A DNA stretch of 64,000 nucleotides, taken from the NCBI GenBank assembly GCA_017590115.1, contig JAGGNK010008670.1:8378541-8442540 (forward strand). Direction: 5' to 3'. Shown in pieces: positions 12,768-26,200 of the stretch (position 1 is its first letter; the number at the start of each line of letters is the position of its first letter). Source of the stretch: Montifringilla adamsi. Its lineage: Eukaryota; Chordata; Aves; Passeriformes; Passeridae. Both the position numbers and the translations under genes were made by a program. Below the pieces are notes generated by a model. That model had not been told where the DNA came from, did not search any database, and saw nothing but the letters and a program-made list of their open reading frames with translations.

Positions 12768-15700
12768 GCTCGGCTGGGGGCTTCGGCCCTGCATCTTCCG
12801 CCCTGGGGCCAGCGGCTGCTCCCTGGCTCCCGTCCCCCTTCCATGGAGGGCAGTGGTGGCGCGGGTTCCCCGCGAGCCGCCCGGCCAGGACGGAGGGCCG
12901 GCGGCCACAGCGGCCCCGGGACAGCACGGCGCGGCTCCGCGCCTCCGGCCTGGCCGCCCAGCCGAGGCAGCACGATTTCCTGTTGTGTCGCCACTGACCT
13001 TCCAGCAAAATCGCAGCAGGGGCCCCGGGCCCGGGGGAAGGCTTCCTGCCTCCGGCCGCTTCCTCCCTTGGCTCGGGGCACGGGAAAGGCGTCCCTGGGC
13101 GCCCTCCATGGCTGCTCACCTGGCCCCAGGCCCGAGCGCTCAGCAGCCAGCACCTCAGTGGTCAGTGCCTCAGCTGTGCCTGTCCAGGGGTAGATGGTGG
13201 CCCTGGTACCTGCAGAAGAGATGGTGTCAGTGATCCTGCACTGGACAGCCCTGGGAATATCAGCCCTAACAAAGTCCTGCTTCTGGCTGTTGCAGCCAGG
13301 TACAAAAGCCACCTCAGAGGTGGACCGTAATCCTCTCCCAGAGGTGGACTTCATCCATGGTGACCTTCACCCAGTTAGACCCCATCCCTGTTGACCGTCA
13401 CACAGAGGCATGCTCTCACCCCTGCATCCACCAGAGGTGAGGAAGGGAAATGGAGATCCCAGGGCTGGCTGTGGTTCATGGGATCCCTCTGGGCTGGGGT
13501 GGGCTATGGATCACAGGGGTCAGGGCTAGTGCATGGCCCCAGGGCCATTTCAGCAAGGGAGTGAGTTGGGAGTGGGCTGGGTGAGGCACCCACAGATGCC
13601 CCCTCCCTGAGCAGGAGAAGCACCAGGGCCTGTTCAGCACCATGCCCTGGCATGGCTGTGACATTCCCTGGCATGGCTGTGACATTCCCTGGCAAAGACA
13701 GCTCTCACTGGGCACTCTGGTGGGGGGTGCACATCCCCATGCCCATGTGTACGTGTGTCGCCCCCGTACTGTTCCACGTGCACCCTCAAACCCACGTGTA
13801 CACACGTGCACTTCCCTGCGCTCAGATAACCCTCCACCCCGGCAGCCCCCCACGGCTTCCCTTTGGGGAACACCCCCCTCCCAGCACACATCCTCTCGCT
13901 CCTGTCTCCCTGCGGCGCGTGCGTTTCCTTCTCACACCCCGGCTCTCGCACACTCTCGCACGTTCCCACCCCTGTCCCCAGGGACAGCAGTTCCCGGCAG
14001 CGCCTGGCCAGGTGACAGCAGTTAAAGTAAACACCCGTGCCCCGCTCCACCTGCCCCGTGCCCTGCTCAGCCACAACAGCCCACCTTGAGGGTGCCTGGA
14101 TGGGGTTCCAGCGGGTGGCACGACTGCAGGGACGAGACCGGCAACCCCGGCTCGCCCGGGCACGTCTGGCAGCAACGGGACCCGTGAGCACCGGGGTCAA
14201 ACACCTCCAGGCTTCCTCCACACGGCCGTGGCCCTTCTGCGGACGTGACAAGCTGCAATCACACCCGCAATCACGCCCATCAGCACCCTCAGCCCCTCTG
14301 CCAGCGCTGGCCTCAGGCCCGCCACCATCCCCATGCCAGTCCCTGCCATGCCCCCACCATGTCATTTCCCTGTCCCTCCCTGGGTGCAAAGCTATTGGCG
14401 ATGCCAGGCTGGAGAGCTGCCGTGCCCTGCATTCCTTCTTGATTAGGCAAACAAATCCACCAGGGGAAACTGGAGAGCAACTGGAAACTGGAGGTCTAAT
14501 GGACCCCCATGGTCAGCCTAAGGTGCCCACAATAGTCCCTTCACTCCAAAATATTTTTTACAACAATGCCAGAAGCTGGCAGGCAGCATGAGCCTGTGCC
14601 CGTGGGCAGCCTGGTATTCCTCTGCTGGAAAGGGCATGCCAGCTTTTGCTGCCCATGCCAGGGTGGGCAGAGGAGGATGTGGGGGAGAGCTCCTGCTTCT
14701 TGCCCAGCCCGATCCCACGGATGTTGCGTGCTGTAGAGGGAGAGAGTATGGGGGCAGTGAGGCGCAGGGACCCCAGAGGGACACGGGGGCTCCGGCCAGG
14801 CAGCCCGGGCTCTGGCAGGGGACAGGAAGCCAGGCGGGGGCCGCGGGGCGCACAGCTGGCCGGATCCCGGTGCCAAGATTCCCACCTCTCCTTACAGGGT
14901 GCAAAGTGCTGGGAATCCCGCTGCAGGGACAGCCGTTCGCACCCACTTTGCCAAGGTGCTGAAGACAGCAGGAGGTGCCTGGAGCCAGGGAAGGGGGGGG
15001 GAAGAGGAGGAGTACACTGGGGTGGGGGGGAGACTGTGGTTCGGTGGCACAGCTGCTTGTCCCCGCAGGCCACCCAGATGTGCTCGGTGGGCACCCCCAG
15101 GATGTCAGTGCTAGCATGGGAAGCAAACCTGGCCTTCCAGGGGCAGGGAGGGGGGTCCTAGCCCCCTTTGAAGCCCCCATAAAAGGGTCTGGCATAAAGG
15201 AAAGAGAAAGTCAAAGGAACAAAGAGAGCGGCTAATCCCGGCGTGAGCAAACAGCCCCGTTTGCTCAGGACACAGCTGGCTCCGGGGCCAGGGAAAGGAG
15301 CACAGCGGGGCTCTGCGGGTGCCAGGCAGCGGGGGACCCTCTCCCTGGGCTGCCCTTCCCGAGCACGGGCAGTCTCCGGGAGCAGGGTCCCTTCTGGACC
15401 CTCCGGGCTTTTTTGCTACCTATGCAAATTGCCAATAAACATCCATGGGCAAATCCTGCTCCCCGTGCAACCTGGTCCTTGCGCTGCTCCCAGACAGCCG
15501 TCCCAGGAGAACAGCCACGCTGCCGGGTAAACGGACCTGCAAGGGGCACCTTGGTCGGGGTGCAGCAGCCTGGGGGTGAAGAATGGCAGGGTTTTACCTT
15601 TCCCAGTTTTCAGCAAGCCACATCCTGCCCAGCACCCCAGCACAAAGCCCTCGGTGCTGCCCAGAGGAAGTCCATGGGCAAATCCTCCTTGACTTGGACA

Positions 15701-18700
15701 AGGGCCCCTGATGCCAGTGGCTGTGCTGGCATCTGGGGCGATTCCACTGTGCCTCCTCTACCATCCTGCTTCTCAGCCAAGCTTCCCACTCCAGTGGGGC
15801 ACACGGAGTGTGCTGGGAGGGCACCTCCTCCCTCCACCTCCATCCCATGGAGAGGAGAAGGGGTTAATGCCAGGCAGCCGAGCCGCAGGTGGGCGCAAGA
15901 ATGAAATTCCTTCTCGCTGTCCTGCGAAGTCTGGGCACAAATATTTGCCTGCATGTCCGGTGGGGAGGGGGGAGACCACCATCGCTTCTGGGAGCTTGCT
16001 AATCCCCATGCCAAACAAGGCCCCCACATGCCCCCGTCTTCCTCCTGCTGGGGTCACTCTGCAAAACCTTTGAGGAGGGGACATTTGGGGTCAGGGGGAC
16101 ACCAGCACCTTTGGGTGCTCCTATGAGCAGGGAGCTCTATGGGATTGGCTGGGCACTCCGAGCAGGCATCTTGTTCAGGGGCACTGCCAGGGTCTGTTTG
16201 GCGTGGTTGATGAGGCTGTTTTGAGGTTTCCATTCTGCTCCCCAGGCCGTGGCCACCACAGCAGGATGAGATGAAGGCAAGAGCCCCAGCCATCTCCACC
16301 ATGTCAGCAACGCATCCTCTGTAATAAATTCCATGTGTTCACAGACAGAAAATAGCCAACTTCCCCGGCTCCATTGCTCCCCGAACTGCATCCTCCTTCT
16401 GTACCTACTACCCCCCAAAACTCCCTCCATCCCCAGACCCCCCTGGCCTTCATCTGGGATGGCCCAGCCCTGCAAGTCTCCTACCAGTTGTGCAAATATT
16501 GCCGGAATGGCTGTAATCCCTGTGTCCAACGTGAATTATGAGATATTTCCACCCATTACGACAGTCCCCCCCACCCCACCGCGTGTGTGTGAGGCCGGGG
16601 GGATTAGACACGGCACAAGCCACGCTCGGCACAAAGCTTTGGGGAGGCTGACTGCTCTCTGCATCCCACAACGGGGCGGGGCCGTCGAGGGGGGCTCTTT
16701 TTGGAGAGAGGGGGTGCCCCACATCCCTTCCTGTCTTCAGGCTTAGGCCTGGAGGCAGTGTTGGGATGCCCAGAAGGCAGTGGGAGGCTATGAGAAGGGG
16801 GGCCTGTGGCATGTAGTTTCACCACGACCCCATCCCTTGGGAGCAGAGGCTCCTTCCTGTCGCCCTGAGCCGGGCTCATGTTCAAAGCCGCGAGCAGGCA
16901 GCAGCTAATGAGGGCAGACAATGGGAGCTGCGCAGGGCAGAGCTCGGGTGAGGGCCTGCTGAGACACCCCATGCCAGGCATGGCACAGCCCCGGCACCAC
17001 GCTCCTCTGGAATACTCCATGGGACCCTCACCACCGAGCACAGCACGTGCCCACCAAGCCCTGCAGAACTGCAGGCTGTTCTGTAGGGCACCGTTGGGGC
17101 ACCCCACCTGTACCTTGCTGGGACAAGAGACACCCCATGGGACCATCACCCCCCACCGGGGACAAGCCAGCGCTCGCCCTGGGAAGAGGTGGTGGAGGGG
17201 TGAAGGTGCCAGGCCTGAGGCTGCCCATAGCCAGCTGTCTCCATCGCAGTGCAGCCCCAGCTGCTCGCAGCTGGCAGCCCCTTTGGGATGTGCCAGTGCC
17301 AGGCCAGCTCTGCAGCCTCAGAGGTGCCTTTGTGCAGGGCGCTGCTCCTCACACACATGTGAGGGCACTGGGAAGCAGCTGGTGGGACCAGGACCCTTTC
17401 CCAGCGCTGGCACCATCCCCTCTCCAAGAGCACAGGGACCCCAAGGCTCTGCCAAGCCACCTTTGCCAATTGATGAGGGCACCCTTTGGCACTTCCAGGG
17501 GCAGCCCAGGCTGTGGATGAGGGAAGCCCAGGCACAGCTGGAGCATCCATTTCCTCCCTGCCCATGTGCCCCCACTGCAGGGGCCATGCCCCGCTCCCTG
17601 GGCAGGGATGCCCAGCACCCTCCTGACCTGACAGGCCCCATGCCAGCATACCACCCTGCTCCCAGCCTGGCAGTGCCAGAACACCCTTGCAGCCCCTCTC
17701 TCCATCACGCTGCCACCCCGTGCCTCGGATTCCCCCGTGCCTTGGGGCTGCAGCCAGGCAGGTTCCCCGTCTCTCTTTCCTTTCCCCGGGAAAGGGGAGG
17801 GAGCTTCCCTCATCTCTTCCCCATGTCCCTCAGACGAGCCAGGAGACTGTGACGAGCTCTGGGTGCACAGAGCCAGCACCGGATTCCTGGCATCGGCGGG
17901 ACAGCTGGGAGCCATCGCCCGCCTCCTCCCTGCTCAGCCCCGCTCACGTCCCGCCGTCCCCAGAGCCGCTGCCGTGCCGCAGCGGGCACCGTGCAGCGAC
18001 GCTGGCACAGCCACACAGACCCCAGCCCATCCCTGCCCTCCACGTCACTGGATCCCCAGCCAGCGAGGACGTCGGGAGAGAGGAGAGGGGACAGGTCAGT
18101 GACACTGCTGGGGACCGTGGGGAGGGCACAGGGCCAAGGGGTGCCATGCTGCCAGTCATGGTCGCTGCTCCTTGCAAGCAGCAGGGTGTCAGGGCCAGCC
18201 ATGCCCGGGGGATGCCCGAGGTTCTGGCAGTGTCCCAGCCCTGGTGATGCCAGCGGGCTGTCCTGCTGGGGTAAGCCCAGCTACTGCTCGCTGCCGTCTG
18301 CCAGCTCCTGCCACGGGCCAGGTCCCGGCAAGGCCAAGCCCCCCTGTCCTACTGCCCTCCCCGGGAGAGGTGTCGCGCTGCGTGGGGACATGCCAGACCA
18401 GGGCAGGGAATGGGATGGGGCAGCCATGGACAAGCTGGGGATGAGCAACCTCATTCTGGCTCTGGGGCGCAGGGCGGTGGGCTGCAGCCCCCCCAGCTGC
18501 TCGCTGGGCTGCGGGGAGGCCCAGGAGGAGCTTTCTGGGGAGGCAGGGGCCTGTTGTGCTCCAGCTGTGCCGTGTTTCCCTAGCTACACCGCGCAGCTGG
18601 CCGGGTGTTTGCACCGCCCGGAGTTGATTTTGGCAGCCCCGCGCTTCCCCCTCCTCCCCTCCCCACCCGCCTTCCCCCTGCCGGGCGCCCGCCTGCCACG

Positions 18701-19735
18701 CACCCACCACCCTCAGCCTCTCCCTGCCACTCTCGGCGGGGATGGCAACAGGGACATGGGTGACACAAAGTGCCCCTACTCTCCATAGGCTCCCCCTCCC
18801 CTAAATTCATGCCTCAGTTTCCCCAGATGGATGATGCTTTCCCCAGACTTTTCCATGGTGTCTACTCCCTGCCAATCTCTGCCACCCTTACCAGCCCAGG
18901 TGTGGGTAAAAAATGGGGCTGGTGCTGGGTGCTGCTCTCACAGCATCCCCCCTCCAGATGCCCCTTCCCTCCCTGGACAAGGGAACCCAGGCATCCAGGC
19001 TCCTGTTCTCCTGCAGCCCCTGTCACCGATGGGCAGGAGCCCAGGGTCCCATTCTGGAGCCTTGCTGTGCCCAGGGTGGGCAGCAGCTGGAGAAATTCAG
19101 GAATGTGGAAGGCACAAGCTGGAGGGGGTTGGTTGTGCCTTTGCAGAGAGCAGTGTGGACTGGGGGAGGGGGCTGGCTGTTTTGGGAGCCCATGCTCAGG
19201 GGTGCTGAGTGGATGCAGGAAGGGCTGGCTGCAGGGGAACAGTGGATGGACATACCTTGCAGTGCCCTGTGCCCTGGGGTGCCAAGGGGCCTGGGAGCAG
19301 ACTGAGTGGATGGAGTAGTCCCCAGGATGTCTCATGCCTGAGGAGTGGGGGCCAGTGAGCCCTGGAAGAGCTCATGGCTGAAGGTGGACTGTGTGGATGT
19401 GGGGACGCCAGGATGCTCTGTGCCCAGGAGACAGGAAGAGTGAACAGATTGAGGAGACGGCATTTGAATGGGTGTGCCCTGCAAATGCCTTATTCACGAG
19501 GGGGCTTATCCGGATGAGGATACTCCTGTGGGACTCACACCCTTGAAGAGGGGAATGTGAATGGGGGCATAACTGGGATGTCCAGTGCTCAGGAACACCC
19601 CAGGTTCTGTGGAAGGGGTGTGGATGGTGGTGGTGGTGTCTCCACAGTGCCTTATATCTAGAGGGTGCTGTGTGAATTGGGAGGGGATGTCCCCAGGATG
19701 CTCAAAACCTGAGGGTGCCCGATGCTCTGAGGGAG
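12768..19735. other. THPO-CHRD intergenic region with candidate enhancer islands
   Basis: No gene is recognised. The region just 5' of THPO (12770-13100) is CpG-rich and contains an ETS-like TTCCTGT word near 12979. A 24-bp unit (TGGCATGGCTGTGACATTCCC core) is repeated at about 13650-13695. Islands that are AT-richer than the background and full of factor-like words lie at about 14385-14590, 15405-15470 (perfect octamer ATGCAAAT plus forkhead-like AATAAACA), 16320-16570 and 16860-16935 (TTCAAAG, TAATGA). Bases 19330-19730 are weakly repetitive around GGATG(C/T)(C/T). Confidence 0.5.
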
Positions 19736-19737
19736 TG

Positions 19738-19815
19738 TTATATCATAGAATCGTACCATAGACTGCTCGGGGCTGCAAAGGACCGTAAACACCACCTAGT
19801 TCCAGCCTCCATCCC
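19738..19815 (-). mobile_element. CR1-like LINE 3' end fragment, reverse orientation
   Basis: ATCATAGAATCGTACCATAG, then GCAAAGGACCGTAAACACC and ACCTAGTTCCAGCC resemble the minus-strand start of many CR1 copies (TCATAGAATCATAGAATGG... with CATCTAGTTCCAACCCC). It is short and diverged. It lies 470 bp upstream of the CHRD start codon. Confidence 0.7.
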
Positions 19816-20099
19816 TCAGGATTCCCCATGCCCTGGGGCTGGCATGTGAGTAAGGATGCTCTGCCCTCTGGGGAACCGCATGCCGAGGAGAGGGGGAGCA
19901 ATGAATGTGGGGGAGGGGGAGTCCCCAGGACATCCCGACTGGGGGGTACCCCCTGCCTGGCAGGGCAGCCGCGTGCCCCGGGTGCCGCAGGACGGGACAG
20001 GACAGGACGTCCCGTGCCAGGCGGGGGCGGCGGGGCCGGGGCCCGAGGATATGTGGGGGGGTCGGAGCGCGGCGGGGGGCGCATCCCCCCCCGGCCGGC

Positions 20100-20292
20100 C
20101 GCTGCCTGCGCCTCATTAGCGGGGCCTTTGTTTGCACAGGGCTCGCAGCTCCCGCTTGCCCATGCCGCCGCCTATAAAGCGGAGCCGGAGCCGGCAGCCG
20201 GGCAGAGGCGGCGGCAGCGCCCGGCAGCGCCCGGCCCCCCCTCCCCGCCGCCGCCTCGGGTCCCGGTCCGCCCGCCCCGGCCGGCCGGCACC
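20100..20292 (+). promoter_or_regulatory. CHRD: CHRD core promoter with TATA box
   Basis: TATAAA at 20173-20178 stands in otherwise GC-rich DNA 115 bp before the CHRD start codon. Just upstream are CATTAG (homeodomain-like) and CTTTGTTT (SOX-like) words at about 20111-20132. A TATA box fits a tightly controlled developmental gene. The transcription start itself is not visible. Confidence 0.6.
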
Positions 20293-23200
20293 ATGCGCGC
20301 CGCTGCGCTGTTGCTGCTCGCCCTGCTCCCGCTCCGGCCGCTGCCCGGCCGCGCCGCCCGCCCCAAGCTCGCCCTGCCCATCCGGCCCGACACGGACCCG
20401 CTGCCCCCCGGCGGGGCGGCAGGTAGGAACCCCCTGCCCTCCACCCCTCCTTCCCCCGCTCCGCGCACCCCCGGTCCTGTACAAGCCGCTGCCGCACCCC
20501 CGTCACGCATCCCGCGTCGGGCACCCCCTCCCTGCCACCCGCACCCCCGTCCGTCCATCGCATGCCTGCACCCCCCTTCTCTGGCACCCCGCGTTCCGCC
20601 CCGGGCCCCCCGGCTGGCCGGGACCGGCACTGGGACCGGCACCGGGAGCGCAGCGGGCGGCGGGGCGGTGCCGGCCGGTCCGGGGCTGCGGCAGGGGGGT
20701 GCCCGCGGCCCGGAGGTGACTGGGGACGGCGGCGGGCGGTGGTGGGGTCTCCGCAGGCTGCGCCTTCGGGGGGCACTTCTATGCTCTGGAGGAGACGTGG
20801 CACCCGGACCTGGGGGAGCCCTTCGGGGTGATGCACTGCGTTATCTGTCACTGCGAGCCGGTGAGTGCCCCACACACCCCTTTCCCTGGGAGACCCCCCA
20901 GGAGCCGGGTTTGCTGGGGAGGGGGCTGGCAAGGAGGGAGTTCGACCCCTCTGTTCAATCCGCTCCTCTCATTCCCATGGAAGAGGGAAGCGGGATCCCT
21001 TCAGCCAGCCGGACACCTGGATGTCCTCCCCCGCGGCAGGGGGGAGGAGAAGGGGGGTTTAAAGGATCAGACTTCATTCTTCCTCCCCCTCCTCGGGGAT
21101 GGCCTCCGGCCCCCTTCCTCCCTCCCTCCCTCCCTCCGAGCAGCTCCCCGAGGCCGGGGCTGGCAGGCCACGCACAGCTGGTCAGGAGGCTGGGGGCTGT
21201 GGGGAGGGGGCCCTGGTTTGGCTGCCGTACAGGCATCTGGGGACTCTGCAAGGTGTCCAGGGCTCCAGATGGAAAAAGATGGGGCATGCCCTCCCATGCT
21301 GTGCTGGCACACCTTGGCACAGCTCTCCTGGGGTCTTCTTGGCCCCTCACAGCAGAGGAACCACCGGGGGAAGCCCGTGGGGAAAGTGAACTGCAAGAAC
21401 CTGAAGCAGGATTGCCCCGTGCCTGCCTGTCCCCGGGCCACGCTGCTGCCGGGACACTGCTGCCACACCTGTCCCAAAGGTGAGGAGAGTGGGTGCTTCT
21501 CTGCAGGGAGTCCCCACCAGTCCCCCAGGATCCCCTGCTGGCCTGGGAAAGGGGGCACTGCACAGCCCCTGAAAAGGGCTGGTCAATTTGTTATGAAAGT
21601 CATCAGTGCCCATGATAGATGGGCAGGGGAAAGCCCTGGTGGGAACAGCCTGAAAGGAGTGCAGGGAAGGCACACAGGGCTAAATGCTGTGCCTGTGCAC
21701 AGCATGCCCCAGCTAAGAGCCCCATAGTGATTCACAGGGCACATCTTGGTCTATGTCAAAAGGGGCAATTTATTACTGTCCCTCACCCCAAGCTCTTGGG
21801 CACAAGCAGCCTGGTGTGATGGTCTCTGTGTCCACCCCATGCTAACCTTGCCAGGCCCACCAGAGAAGAGCCCTGCACTCCGATTTGACACCTTGGAGTA
21901 CTTCCAGGACAAGGAGGATGACTTGGACAAGCCCTACAATGACCGCTCCTACCTCAGCTCTGAGGGCCTGGCTCGCGATGATGCCCGCACAGGTGAGCCA
22001 ACCCCCCAGGCAGCAGCACTGTGGGGCACACCCCGTGCTCCCTCTCAGCAGCAGCATCTCCTCCCCAGAGTTTGTGGCCTTGCTGACGAGTGGCCCAGAG
22101 CCATGGCATCCCACATCCAGCGCTGTGGCCAAGGCTCGCTTCACCCTGCTGCGCTCCTCCCTGCTCTTCTCCATCAGCTACGAGCGGTGAGCCCTGCCCC
22201 CTGCCCCCTATCCAGCCTGGCACAGCAGGCAGCTCTCTGGAAAAGGGGGGATGCCACCGTGCTTGTGCCTCAGTTTCCTTTGTGATATCCCCCCATGGTG
22301 CCACAGCCTTGCACTGACAGAGGGAGAGATTTGGAGAAGGGGCAGCAGTGTGCTGGGCTCCAGCCTAGGTTAGCAGCCAGAATTTCGGCACACCCACAGT
22401 GTCGGCCCAGCCTCACCCATTTGCCTCCAGATCTGGACTGGAAACAAACAGGAACGGTTCCAGGGCTCCTGTGGGTGCAGCTGGCAGAACTGCTGTGCCA
22501 CCCTGCAGGCTCTGCCGGGGGGCAGTGCCTTGGCACTGCTGCCAGGGTTCCCCATCCTTGCCATGCCCTCCCCAGATGCCTGCCAGCAGCACAGCCTCTC
22601 CTCTCCCTCCCTCCTTCCCGCTCCAGTTTCTTCTGCTCTTCCTCGCTTCCAGGCCCCTTTGCATAGTAAAGTGGTGACTAATTTCCAGCTCTGACAGGGG
22701 GAGCCAAGCAGAGCCGAAAATGCTCCTTACTTACAGCCTGAACACTCAGCTCCCAGCGGGTCCTGCCACGGTGCCTTTCCCGGCAGAGACCCTCATCCTG
22801 CTTTGTGCCAGTTAGAGACCACTCCAGAACACGGGAGCCCAGAGAATCTGCCAAGCTGGCATTTGGCAGGACAGCAGTGTTGGGCTAGTCCTGGAACGGG
22901 TGGGCAGAGCTTAGCACTCAGCACCCCAGGAGAACATCTTCCTTCTCCTGGCCACCCCAAGCCCCCGGTGACCCCCGTCTGCCCTCCCTGACACACCCCT
23001 GCGCCCGATGCTGGCTGAGGGTGGTGCCGGTGGAGGGGAAGGACAGGTACATGGCCCTCGCTCACCCCTGGACACTCGCAGGCTGGGGCGGCCGAGCCGG
23101 GTGCGTTTCAGTGACCCCGAGGGTAACGTGCTGTTTGAACACCCCGTGCAGAAGAGCGCTGCCCCCGAGGATGGCATGGTGAGAGGGGCTGGGAGGGCAG

Positions 23201-26200
23201 GGGGCACGGTGCCCCTTCCGACCCCTGCTGGGTTTGTGGTGCCCCCCAGCCACCGCCCAGCCCTTCCCTCCATCACCCACAGCTCTGCGGAATGTGGAGG
23301 ACGGTGTCCAAAGCCAACGTCCAGCTGCTGCGGGGGGAACAGCTCCGGGTGTCCCTCATCACCCGGGCACAGCCCTCCGGAGAGGTCCATGGGCACATCC
23401 TCAAGCACCGGGCACTCTTTGCAGGTGAGTCCAGCTCCCACTTGCACACCCAGTGAGTGCCCACCAGAATGTCCCTCATGCCCCTGTCCCTGCACAGAGA
23501 CATTCGGTGCCATCCTGACCTCGTCAAACCCCTTGCACTTGGGTGCTGGGGGCATGGCCATGCTGACACTGAGTGACACAGAGAACAACCTGCACTTCAT
23601 CCTCATGGCCCGGGGACTGCTGGAGCCTGGAGCAAGGGGTGAGGGGGGCAGGGAAGGGGAGGGAGGCACTGCTAGAGAGGGCTGCGTAGACCTGAAGGAG
23701 TTCATGGCATGTCTGCGGCTCAGGATGCATGGGTCAGAATCTGTGGGGTCAGGATGGGTGGCTGGGCTGGGTGTGCAGCTCAGGGTGGGTACAGGGGCTG
23801 TCTGTGGGGTGGGGTGGAGGGTGAGGTGTGCATACATTGTGTGTTGTGTGATTTGGGGTGTGCCTGGTGGGGAGGGGATGGTGTGCACCTGTGCAGGTGG
23901 GCCGGGGGTGCTGCAGAGCATATGGGGTGTGAGGGTGATTGTGTAAGAAACACAGGTTTGCAATGTGGGTTTGCAAAGATTTAGGGCATGCTGGAGGGAA
24001 TGATGAGGGCCCAGGCACACAGGGGCAGGCAACAGGCAAGAAAATGCCAGGGGTTTGGAGGTGGTAGGCACAGAGGTGTAGGTTTGAAGTGGTTGTAGAC
24101 CCCTGGTCCAGTGGGTTCACTCTCCTCTGCCGTGTCCAGAATCCGCAAGGGTCCCGCTGAGGGTCCGCATCCTGCACCAGGGACAGACGCTACGCGAGGT
24201 CCGCGCCAACATCACTGTGGAGGTAAAGCGTTTTCTTCCCCCACAGGCCCTGGCAGCCACAGTGCCCAGAGCACCAGGGCTGATCCATGGCACTCTATCC
24301 CCCCTGCCAGGACCCCGACTTTGCAGAGGTGTTGAGTGATCTGTCTGCCCAGGAGCTGCAGTGGCTGGTGCAGGGGCAGCTCCGTATTGTGGCCGAGACG
24401 GAGGGCCGGCACGCGCGCCAGCTGGCTGGCACCATCACCACCCGCCGCAGCTGCGACAGTGAGCACAGGGCAGGCACGCTGGGGTGCAGGGGGATTGCTG
24501 TGCTCAGCCCCGTGCCAATCTCACCCACCCTTGTGCCTCTCTCCCCGGGCTGAAGCCATCCAAAGTGTGCTATGCGGAGCGGATGCTTTGCTGCCGACCA
24601 AGACCGGGGCTGTGGGCTCAGCCAAACTGGCGCTGCATGAGAATGGCACCCTGGAGTACCAGGTCAGTGGTGGGCACCCATTTCCTTCTCGAGGGTCCCA
24701 GGTGTATCTGCCACCCTGACACTGCCCTTTGGCACCCCACCCACAGGTGCAGGTGGTGGGCACTTCCAGCGAGGTGGTGGGCATCACACTGGAGACCAAA
24801 CCCCGACGGAAAAGCAAGAGGAACATCCTGTTCGACATGACACCCAGCTACAAGGATGGGCTGGTGAGCACTAGTTGATGCTGGGAGGGATGGCTTGGGG
24901 ACTTTGGGTGAGTCCCTGTCCCAACCTGCATGGTCTCCCACTGCTGGCAGGCCTGGGGTGCCTGGCAGAGCCCCAGCGCCCGCGATGCCCACATGCTTCT
25001 ACAAAATGAGCTCTTCCTCAACGTGGCCACCAAAGACTGGGCAGAGGGTGAGCTGCGGGGCCAAATCATCTCCCTGCCCTACAGTGGACTGCTCGCCCGC
25101 TACACAGGTACCAGGGACACGTGGGGTGGTAATGGGGGACAGTGGGTTTGCCCTCCCACACGCCACCCACACCCTGCCACGGTCCCTGTCTGTGCACAGA
25201 GATGCCCGTGGCGCTGGCAGGGCAGCTGGTGTCCCCCCCTGTGCACAGCGGCGCTGGGGGGCATGCCTGGCTCTCGCTGGATGAGCACTGCCACCTGCAC
25301 TACGAGATCTCCGTGGCGGGGCTGGGACGGCCGAGCGATGGCACTGTCAGTGCCCACATCCATGGGGTGGCCGAGCTGGGGGAGATGGGCACCCGCCCCC
25401 ACCAGCACAAGCGCCTGCTCAAGGGCTTCTACAGCACTGAGGTGAGGTGGGCACCCAGCCAGGGCACCACACAGCAGGGGCTGGGCCAGACCATGTCCCC
25501 ACCCTGGTGCCCCTCTTGCCACAACAGGCTCAGGGCGTGGTGAAGGACCTGGATGCCGACCTGCTGCAGCACCTGGCCCAGGGCACTGCTTTCCTGCAAG
25601 TCAGCACCAAAGCACACCCCAATGGGGAGATGCGGGGACGGGTAGGTCCTCACTGGGGCAGGGCACCCTCCCCACCCCACTGCTGCCTGCGGCCAGGTGG
25701 CACTGCCTGGAGCAGGGTGGAAGGGCACAGGATCACTCTGGTACCAGGTCCCAGCAGTGCAGCCTGATGTGTTTTGTGGTCGTGGGTGGTTCCTTCACCA
25801 GCCTGGCCATGGAAGGCAGCCAGGCATCGGCACGGGAAGTGATCTCCTGCTCATTGCCCCCTCCAGGTGCACATTCCCAACCAGTGCCATGCAGGAGGGA
25901 CCCGCCTGGCCCCAGGGGAGTCCCTGGGGCAGGCTGAGCTCTCTGAGAGCACCAAGACCAGGGACTTGGAGCAGCTGAAGAAGGACCCCAACTCCTGCTT
26001 CTTCGAGGGTCAGCATCGAGCACATGGCACCCGCTGGGCACCTGACTATGACAAGAAGTGCTCTATCTGCAGCTGCCAGGTACGAGCTGGGGGTTGTGCT
26101 GAAAGGGCAGCACCCATCAGTAATGCCCCTCTCTAACGAGCCCAATCTCTGCTGTCCCCAGAAGCGCACCGTGATCTGCGATCCCATCTTGTGCCAGCCC

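Noticed and set aside
19796..20932. A 378-codon minus-strand open frame antisense to CHRD exons 1-2
   Set aside because: It is a GC-driven shadow with no recognisable domain and no splice or promoter logic.
19828..21483. A 551-codon plus-strand open frame over the 5' end of CHRD
   Set aside because: It reads through CHRD exon 1, intron 1, exon 2 and intron 2, mostly out of the chordin frame, and has Pro/Arg/Gly composition typical of GC-rich non-coding DNA.
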